Below, in pieces: positions 6,036-10,930 of a DNA stretch of 10,930 nucleotides. The translations under genes were made by a program, and so were the position numbers. The stretch's first letter is position 1. Every line of letters starts with the position of its first letter. The DNA is taken from positions 1 to 10,930 of the forward strand of contig DATBMY010000332.1 of the NCBI GenBank assembly GCA_036554605.1, written 5' to 3'. Below the pieces are notes generated by a model that did not search any database, was not told the DNA's origin, and saw only the letters and a program-made list of their open reading frames with translations. Source of the stretch: DATBMY01 sp036554605. GTDB lineage: Bacteria; Acidobacteriota; Blastocatellia; UBA7656.

Positions 6036-6728
6036 CTAGACCGATATGAAAGCGCCGGGCTCGTCGAAGCGCCCTGCCTCGCCCGGCAGCTTGTTATAGA
6101 GCTTGCTCGTGTCGACTACGATCTGGCCCGTTGCATCAAGCCTCACGTCGGCGCGGTCGAGGGGGCGCGGCGCGGGCCCCTCGAAGTTGATGCCCTCGCT
6201 ATCGAATCCCGACCCGTGGCACGGACATTTGAACTTGTTCTCGGAAGGCTTCCAGTCGGGCGTGCATCCCAGGTGCGTGCAGCGCGCGTATATGACGAAC
6301 ATACGCTCGGCGTTGCGCACGACCCAGATGCGGTACTGCTGCTGAAACTTCGTGTCGACGCCGAAGCCGAAGTCCGAAGGATAACCTATGCGGAATACCG
6401 TGCTCGGTTCGAAGATCGTCCGTGGGAAGAAGAAGCGGAGGAACATCAGGAAGTTTACAAGGAGGAACCCGCCGATTGCGGCCCAGGTGACGCTGCGGCG
6501 CATCTGGCTGACGGGGTCTGTACTCGGCTCGCTCGTGACGGTCTTGGTCTTGGCGGCGGCAGAACTGCCTACGGATGCGCGGGCCGCGGCCTTGCCCGAT
6601 GGTTGAGGTGTGCTGGTTGCTGCTGCTTTCTTTGCCGGCGGCGCCGCTTTCGGCTTCTCTTCTCCCGCTTGTCCCGCTTGTGTTCCCTCACCCTGAACGT
6701 TTTGGCTCGTATCCTGAATCGTATCCAT
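6036..6728 (-). CDS. qcrA: Rieske [2Fe-2S] protein with Ala/Pro/Lys-rich N-terminal extension
   Basis: 230 residues from ATG at 6728. It is the high-potential electron carrier that accepts the first electron from quinol at the Qo site and passes it to the cytochrome c subunit. Seen (numbered from this ATG): an Ala/Pro/Lys/Ser-rich extension (about 12-75), twin Arg (77-78) just before one membrane anchor (about 81-101), then the soluble domain with CTHLGC (150-155) and CPCHGS (168-173). Expected ligands are C150, H152, C168 and H171, with a C155-C170 disulphide. The Ser after the second box (S173) is kept, but the Tyr usually two residues on is Phe175. It is the first gene of the operon, 71 bp before cytochrome b. 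The frame is open upstream to a TTG at 6758 (ten residues longer), but that start has no Shine-Dalgarno, whereas GGAG lies nine bases before this ATG. The Arg pair may serve Tat export, as in many Rieske proteins. Confidence 0.92.
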   Translation of the reverse strand: MDTIQDTSQNVQGEGTQAGQAGEEKPKAAPPAKKAAATSTPQPSGKAAARASVGSSAAAKTKTVTSEPSTDPVSQMRRSVTWAAIGGFLLVNFLMFLRFFFPRTIFEPSTVFRIGYPSDFGFGVDTKFQQQYRIWVVRNAERMFVIYARCTHLGCTPDWKPSENKFKCPCHGSGFDSEGINFEGPAPRPLDRADVRLDATGQIVVDTSKLYNKLPGEAGRFDEPGAFISV

Positions 6729-6736
6729 GCCGGAAA

Positions 6737-6741
6737 TCTCC
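6737..6741 (-). promoter_or_regulatory. Shine-Dalgarno that decides the Rieske start
   Basis: GGAGA on the minus strand, eight bases before the ATG at 6728. The alternative TTG at 6758 is preceded only by pyrimidine-rich sequence (TCTCTCTT), so the ATG is preferred. Confidence 0.6.
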
Positions 6742-6790
6742 ACTCTCGCGTCCGTCAAAAGAGAGACGATTAGTACTGATGCCCTGCCCG

Positions 6791-6809
6791 GAGGCGCATA
6801 GCGCGCCTC
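6791..6809 (-). promoter_or_regulatory. 5'-leader hairpin of the respiratory operon
   Basis: Seen: a perfect 7-bp inverted repeat GAGGCGC / GCGCCTC with a 5-base loop, 62 bases upstream of the Rieske ATG and downstream of the predicted promoter. No T-run follows, so it is not a standard terminator or attenuator. It may stabilise the message or bind a regulator. No known riboswitch class is recognised. Confidence 0.4.
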
Positions 6810-6902
6810 GATGAATGTAGCCGTATGAATCCCTTCTCATATTGCCCATTAAAATAAGTATCCGGTCGTGAACTTAGTGACTGCTTCCTATGATTGGAAA
6901 GG

Positions 6903-6932
6903 CTTATAACACGAGTCATTAAGCTTCGTCAA
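6903..6932 (-). promoter_or_regulatory. Sigma70-type promoter of the Rieske/cytochrome b operon
   Basis: Seen on the minus strand: -35 TTGACG (6927-6932, 5 of 6) and -10 TATAAG (6903-6908, 5 of 6), with an 18-bp spacer. Transcription would start near 6896, giving a leader of about 168 bases before the Rieske ATG that includes the hairpin at 6791-6809. It is the best match in the gap upstream of the operon and lies 13 bp from the edge of the MITE-like element at 6946, so the element could carry or affect upstream control sites. Confidence 0.5.
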
Positions 6933-6945
6933 GCAAGGCCAAAAC

Positions 6946-7102
6946 GTAGGGGCAGGGCTTGTCCCTGCCCGGATCGCGCGCAAGCGCGATGATGCTTCTA
7001 CGAATCAAAGCAAATCGCTGTTAAACCACGCCATCCGGCGCTTGCGCGCCGCCGGGCAGGGACCGGGGTACCCAAGAGCGAAGCGAATGGGTCGGCCCCT
7101 AC
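6946..7102. mobile_element. 157-bp MITE/REP-like palindromic element
   Basis: Seen: terminal inverted repeats GTAGGGGC (6946-6953) and GCCCCTAC (7095-7102). Inside are a perfect 12-bp inverted pair, GTCCCTGCCCGG (6961-6972) with CCGGGCAGGGAC (7052-7063), and three local hairpins: GGGCAGGG/CCCTGCCC (6950-6970), ATCGCGC/GCGCGAT with a GCAA loop (6973-6990), and GGCGC/GCGCC with a TTGC loop (7037-7050). There is no open reading frame of note and no transposase. No clear target-site duplication is visible. Known biology: short palindromic non-autonomous elements of this style sit between genes in many bacteria; whether this family is known is not settled here. Its hairpins might also act as a transcription barrier between the protease and the respiratory operon. 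Confidence 0.7.
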
Positions 7103-7165
7103 AATCAATCGCGCGGACCACTGACAGTGAGTTTACTGAGACCAGTCAGGCAATCAACGCGAGAG

Positions 7166-10100
7166 CTAGTTACTGGCACACGCGACCCGCTCGCCCGCGA
7201 TGCTTACGTCGTCGATGAACCAGCCGAGCCCCCGCCCATCCTGGTCCGTAGACAGGCGGAAGCGTATGACCACGCTCTTTCCGGCATAGCTCGACAGGTC
7301 GACGACAACGCGCCCGAATTCGCCGAAGCGCCCTTCGATCCACGCCGGATTTCCCGCGAGCACGTTCGACCTTACAAACTCGTTTATCACCCCGTTGTAG
7401 CCGCCCTCTATGATCTTCGCCCCGAGGTCTTCAAAGTCGCCGCCGTCAACCGATATCTCCAATACGCCGCCGTCGAAGCGCCCGCGCTCGAACTCGAACG
7501 TGTGATAAAAGACGAGCTGAAGACCGCGCCCGTCCGAGGGCAGCTGTATGGGTATCGAGTCGAGATGCGAGTCGGCGAGCTGGCCGGGGTCGGTCGAAAA
7601 CCACGCGCTTCCTCCGGAGCGGAACCGCTTGGACGATATTCTCCACGTATCAGGCCCGACCGGCTTCTTCTTTTTCTTCTTCTTGCTCGCCGATTCGTGC
7701 GTCCATTTCGATTCGCCCGATTCGATGTCGTCCGCGAATGCCTCAAACGGGCTCGCGTTGCCCAGGCTCACCGTGAACGGCACGCGCGATAAAATACCCT
7801 GGCTCTCTACGTCGAGCAGAAACTTTATGATGCTGCCGCAGGCAACAGTGCGGTCTATGGTGAAGGTGAATGCCGTCGCGCTTTCGCCCGTCTGGCCCGG
7901 AGCGATAGCCGGGAAATCCGCCGCGCCGCCCGTAACCGTCACGCCCGCGCTCTGGGATGTGAGCGTGCCGCGCCCGCCCGCAAGCGCTATGGGGGAGAGG
8001 TCCGTGAGGCTGATTCTCATCGAAACCGTCTCGCCCGGGTCCGCCACGGCGTCCGCTCCGCCCACAAGCGTCAATCCGGTTATCGCAGCCACGGGCGCGT
8101 CCTTTTGCTCCGCGTTGTAGGCGACGAGCGCGAAATCCTGATCGGTGAAATCGAGGTTTGAAGGTACGCCGTCGCCCGCGATGTTGGTTGCGCGCACTCG
8201 TATGACGAACGCGCCTACCGTGCCCGAGGGAAGCCACACGCTCTCTACGTTGTCTTTGGTGTTGGGGTTGCCGCCGGGCTGCGACTCTTGAGCCTTGAAG
8301 TTATTCCCGCGATAGACCTGCCCGTTGATAGTGACTTCGAGATCGAGATCGTTGACCCACGGCGCGAGCGCCGAAAACCCCGGCGCGTCGCTCCAGGCGA
8401 GCGTGACGCGGAACGGGCGCGACGAGTCTCTCACCTCGCCAGTCAAAACGAATTCCTGCCCGCTCTGGCCGAAAGCGTGCGACTGGTTTATGAATACCTT
8501 CGGCGCGCTGTCGAAAGCGCGGCTCATGTTCAACAGGCCCCACCCTTGAGCCGTATGCGGGAGGTTCCCGCCCGCCCCGGCGCCGGTCATATAAGATGTG
8601 GTATTCACAAGCAGCGCCTTTATCAAAGCGGCGCTCGGCTCCTGGCCGCGGTCGAGAAAGAACTGGCGCGCGAGCGCGGCCGCGCCCGCCACCTGCGGCG
8701 TCGCGTGGCTGGTGCCCGACGACCAGGTATAGAGCGTCTGCCCCACGGGGTAGTATGGCTTGTCTAAATCTTCACCGCACACGAGCAGGCCATTAAATTC
8801 GGCGTGTTGCGAGGCGGCGCCCTGTATGTGCGTTCCGGGCGCGGCGAGGTCCGGTTTCATGCGCCCATCGTCGAGCGGACCTTTAGATGAGAAGAAGGCT
8901 ATGTCCTGAGCGCTGTCGGCATCTTCATCTTCGACCGCGCAGCCGTCAGACCCGCCGCGCGCGCCCTCGCTTGCCGCCACCGAGATCACGTTCTTGGCGG
9001 TGCTGGGCGAGCCGACGCTTCGCGGAAAACCGGCGTTGCCGGCGGCGAACAGTATGCTTATCTCCTGATTTCCGGGCTCCGTGGGTAGCGCGTCGCGCAC
9101 GCGCGCGTCGTATTCCTGAGATTCAATCGTGTAGACGTTTGCAACGTCTCCCCAGCTATTTGAGGAAACCCGCGCGCCATCGCGATATGCTTCGGATATA
9201 AGCTTGGTGAACGGCTCTATGAGATCGAATCTCCCGTTTGATTGAAATATCTTCGATGAGCCCAGCTTTACAAAGGGCGCGATGCCGAGCCCATGATTGT
9301 ACCCCTGCGAGTCGCGCATATCTTTATCGCCCGTCGCGCTTGACCCGCCCGCTATCGAGAGGTTGATAGTGCCGTGGCCGGGCACGTCTCCCGGGTCCAG
9401 CTCCGACGTGTAGTCGCGGGCGTAAACGACCCGGCTTCGGCCCGCCGAATCAAGAAAGTCCGGATGCAGCTTATCGGCCCCGATCTCGCCCCGGTCTATT
9501 CCCGTATCGGTCACGTCGATGGCGAAATTGGCCGGCGCCGCAAACCCTCTGCTCGTAAGCCAGGCAAGATAGCCCGGCCCGCTCGCGCCCTTGCCGTCGT
9601 TCGACAGGTTGCTTGCGACTATCTGCCCGGCGCGCTCGTCGAATAGCTCGGGAGGCGACCACGGCTCGACGTTGACTACGCCTTCGAGCGCCGCGAGCTG
9701 CGCGACCCTGGCGGCCTCTATCCGCATCTTCAGATTTATGAAGTTCAATACTTCATAAGCGTCGCCGATCAAGGCAGAAGCCATCCGCCGGGCAGCCATT
9801 ATGTCGCGGTCCCGGCGGGGATCGCCGCCGCCCGCTCGCGCTACCTGAACGGCGACCGTTATCTCTTCATTCGGGCGCTCTATACTTGCGCGCTTAAGCT
9901 CGGGATGCAGTTTGTACTCGTCCTTGAATTCGCCTTCCCACTGTATAAACGAGGCCGCGCCCGCCGCCGACGCCGAAGCGAGCAGGCGGTCGCGCGCGAC
10001 GGCCGTCGCGCGCACCAGGTACGCGTTATTTGGCACGTAAGCAACCGGCTCCATCCCGCTCGCGCGCAGGTCATCGAGCCATTCATCCTTTACCGGCCCG

Positions 10101-10660
10101 ATAAACTGCACGATGCGCAGCGCCGCGCCCGCTCCGCTCGCGGCCGTATTCCAGTCGAGCCAGCGGCCCGCTCGCGAACTCACCTCGGTCGCGCGGCCCA
10201 GGCCGACAAAGCTGCCCGGCGCATCCTCGGCCAGGGTGTCGATCTCTCCCGAGCGCAATAAAATAAGATTGAAATCGTCGCGCACCAGAAGAGGCGAGCC
10301 GCTGGTTTCGCTCGCCCCCGAGGCGGCGCTTGCCGATATGGACCGGTCAAGTCCGGCAAGCGAGGGCTGGTCGATGACGAAAAGCGAGTAAGATCCATAA
10401 TCGGCTATCTCGACCGCGCCCGCCCTGATGGCCCGGTCCGCGGCGCCCGCGTCGTTTGCGTTAACGATGATTTTGCGAAGCCGGCCGGGACTGCGATAAG
10501 TGCCGGCCCGAACGCTTGCCGCGCTCCCGAATGTCGCCGCCTTCTTTTGCGATTTATCGATTTGACTGGGACTCGAAAGATTCTTGCGAGCGCTTGCGCC
10601 CGTCGAAGTCGCGATAAACATCGCAAGGGCCAAAAACGAAAAGAACAGACCCTTTCTCAT
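7166..10660 (-). CDS. Secreted multi-domain S8 (subtilisin/KP-43-like) serine protease
   Basis: 1164 residues; ATG at 10660 with AGGAGG four bases upstream. An export signal (about 1-24, ending near GASA) directs it out of the cytoplasm. Seen in order: two weakly similar prodomain-like segments (about 61-97 and 181-217); the S8 catalytic domain (about 345-720) with Asp385 (DTGID), His429 (GHGT), oxyanion Asn542 (AAGN) and Ser651 (GTSHATP); a beta domain of the KP-43 type (about 744-849, with VNDLDL, DNVESV and a final FALV); a second beta-sandwich (about 858-967, with DPGETV); and a C-terminal jelly-roll of the MAM/choice-of-anchor J style (about 971-1157, ending GWFIDDVSI). Seven consecutive Lys (993-999) interrupt the start of the last domain. 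KP-43 itself is about 640 residues, so this is much longer. All catalytic residues are present, so it should be an active endopeptidase, perhaps for nutrient protein. No functional tie to the respiratory operon is evident. Confidence 0.92.
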   Translation of the reverse strand: MRKGLFFSFLALAMFIATSTGASARKNLSSPSQIDKSQKKAATFGSAASVRAGTYRSPGRLRKIIVNANDAGAADRAIRAGAVEIADYGSYSLFVIDQPSLAGLDRSISASAASGASETSGSPLLVRDDFNLILLRSGEIDTLAEDAPGSFVGLGRATEVSSRAGRWLDWNTAASGAGAALRIVQFIGPVKDEWLDDLRASGMEPVAYVPNNAYLVRATAVARDRLLASASAAGAASFIQWEGEFKDEYKLHPELKRASIERPNEEITVAVQVARAGGGDPRRDRDIMAARRMASALIGDAYEVLNFINLKMRIEAARVAQLAALEGVVNVEPWSPPELFDERAGQIVASNLSNDGKGASGPGYLAWLTSRGFAAPANFAIDVTDTGIDRGEIGADKLHPDFLDSAGRSRVVYARDYTSELDPGDVPGHGTINLSIAGGSSATGDKDMRDSQGYNHGLGIAPFVKLGSSKIFQSNGRFDLIEPFTKLISEAYRDGARVSSNSWGDVANVYTIESQEYDARVRDALPTEPGNQEISILFAAGNAGFPRSVGSPSTAKNVISVAASEGARGGSDGCAVEDEDADSAQDIAFFSSKGPLDDGRMKPDLAAPGTHIQGAASQHAEFNGLLVCGEDLDKPYYPVGQTLYTWSSGTSHATPQVAGAAALARQFFLDRGQEPSAALIKALLVNTTSYMTGAGAGGNLPHTAQGWGLLNMSRAFDSAPKVFINQSHAFGQSGQEFVLTGEVRDSSRPFRVTLAWSDAPGFSALAPWVNDLDLEVTINGQVYRGNNFKAQESQPGGNPNTKDNVESVWLPSGTVGAFVIRVRATNIAGDGVPSNLDFTDQDFALVAYNAEQKDAPVAAITGLTLVGGADAVADPGETVSMRISLTDLSPIALAGGRGTLTSQSAGVTVTGGAADFPAIAPGQTGESATAFTFTIDRTVACGSIIKFLLDVESQGILSRVPFTVSLGNASPFEAFADDIESGESKWTHESASKKKKKKKPVGPDTWRISSKRFRSGGSAWFSTDPGQLADSHLDSIPIQLPSDGRGLQLVFYHTFEFERGRFDGGVLEISVDGGDFEDLGAKIIEGGYNGVINEFVRSNVLAGNPAWIEGRFGEFGRVVVDLSSYAGKSVVIRFRLSTDQDGRGLGWFIDDVSIAGERVACASN

Positions 10661-10735
10661 ACTGCCTCCTCTGGAAAACGACTATTTAATGCAATGCCTG
10701 CTTGTGAGCATCAGGGATGATCAGGTGGCCGCTGC

Positions 10736-10930
10736 TCATTTCGGCTTGAATTCAAAACCGAGCAGCTTCCACTCGCCATCCTGGTCCTGAAACTTCAACG
10801 TTCCTTCCAACCTGGCCTTATCGAACAAGAGCATATAGACGAGCGTCGAGATACGCCCTTTGCCTTCGCCTTCGACCGGATTCCTTACCAGAGTTCGCTG
10901 GTGGAGCTTGCCGTACTGCGCGATCTGTTC
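10736..10930 (-). CDS. C-terminal 64 residues of an unrecognised protein (5' part outside window)
   Basis: Seen: an open frame entering from the right edge and ending at a TGA (10736-10738). It reads EQIAQYGKLHQRTLV and continues with alternating hydrophobic strands, ending GEWKLLGFEFKPK. The pattern of an amphipathic helix, several beta strands and a final WKLxGF/Y strand is common in small NTF2-like or DUF4019/DUF3887-type secreted proteins. This is a resemblance from memory only, and the missing N-terminus would show whether there is a signal peptide. The gene ends 75 bp before the protease start on the same strand, with no clear terminator between, so the two could be co-transcribed. Confidence 0.7.
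   Translation of the reverse strand, partial: EQIAQYGKLHQRTLVRNPVEGEGKGRISTLVYMLLFDKARLEGTLKFQDQDGEWKLLGFEFKPK

Noticed and set aside
6690..6849. Possible leader peptide frame on the minus strand (ATG at 6849) overlapping the Rieske start
   Set aside because: No Shine-Dalgarno precedes the ATG, the frame runs out of phase into the Rieske gene, and the peptide has no regulatory codon run.
7103..7165. Possible terminator after the protease stop
   Set aside because: Only short imperfect stems (CTGAC/GTCAG, CACTG/CAGTG) are present and no T-run follows on the minus strand.

Overview
The window looks like a piece of a GC-rich, Gram-negative-type bacterial chromosome. All six genes lie on the minus strand. 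The split b6-like cytochrome b, the very large membrane-tethered multihaem cytochrome c in place of a cytochrome c1 or f, and the multi-domain secreted S8 protease next door suggest Acidobacteriota (possibly Blastocatellia). That placement is an inference from gene style; no marker gene is present.

Layout along the minus strand, from high to low coordinates. The 3' end of a small unrecognised gene (10736-10930) is followed by a 1164-residue secreted subtilisin-family protease with several C-terminal beta domains (7166-10660). A gap of about 440 bp (6729-7165) holds a 157-bp palindromic MITE/REP-like element, a good sigma70-type promoter and a 5'-leader hairpin. After it comes a respiratory operon: Rieske Fe-S protein (6036-6728), cytochrome b N-terminal half with four haem-ligating histidines (4993-5964), cytochrome b C-terminal half with the Qo loop (3945-4880), an eight-haem cytochrome c of 1178 residues (265-3801), and the start of a lipoprotein gene that runs off the left edge (1-138).

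Together the operon encodes a quinol-oxidising Rieske/cytochrome b complex. Quinol would be oxidised at the Qo site formed by the two cytochrome b halves. One electron would pass through the low-potential haems in the membrane and the other through the Rieske cluster to the multihaem cytochrome. That protein is anchored by one N-terminal helix, has a long charged coiled-coil stalk, a three-haem module and five class-I-like cytochrome c modules. No terminal oxidase or other acceptor is in the window.

The complex departs from textbook forms in several ways: an APWY Qo motif instead of PEWY, Gly where b6 has the haem-ci cysteine, Phe in place of the Rieske Tyr that raises the redox potential, and coiled-coil and Ala/Pro-rich insertions inside cytochrome modules. 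The two long intercistronic spacers (3802-3944 and 4881-4992) are built of degenerate 7-bp tandem repeats in opposing orientation. They recall cyanobacterial STRR heptamers and could fold into hairpins beside the ribosome-binding sites.
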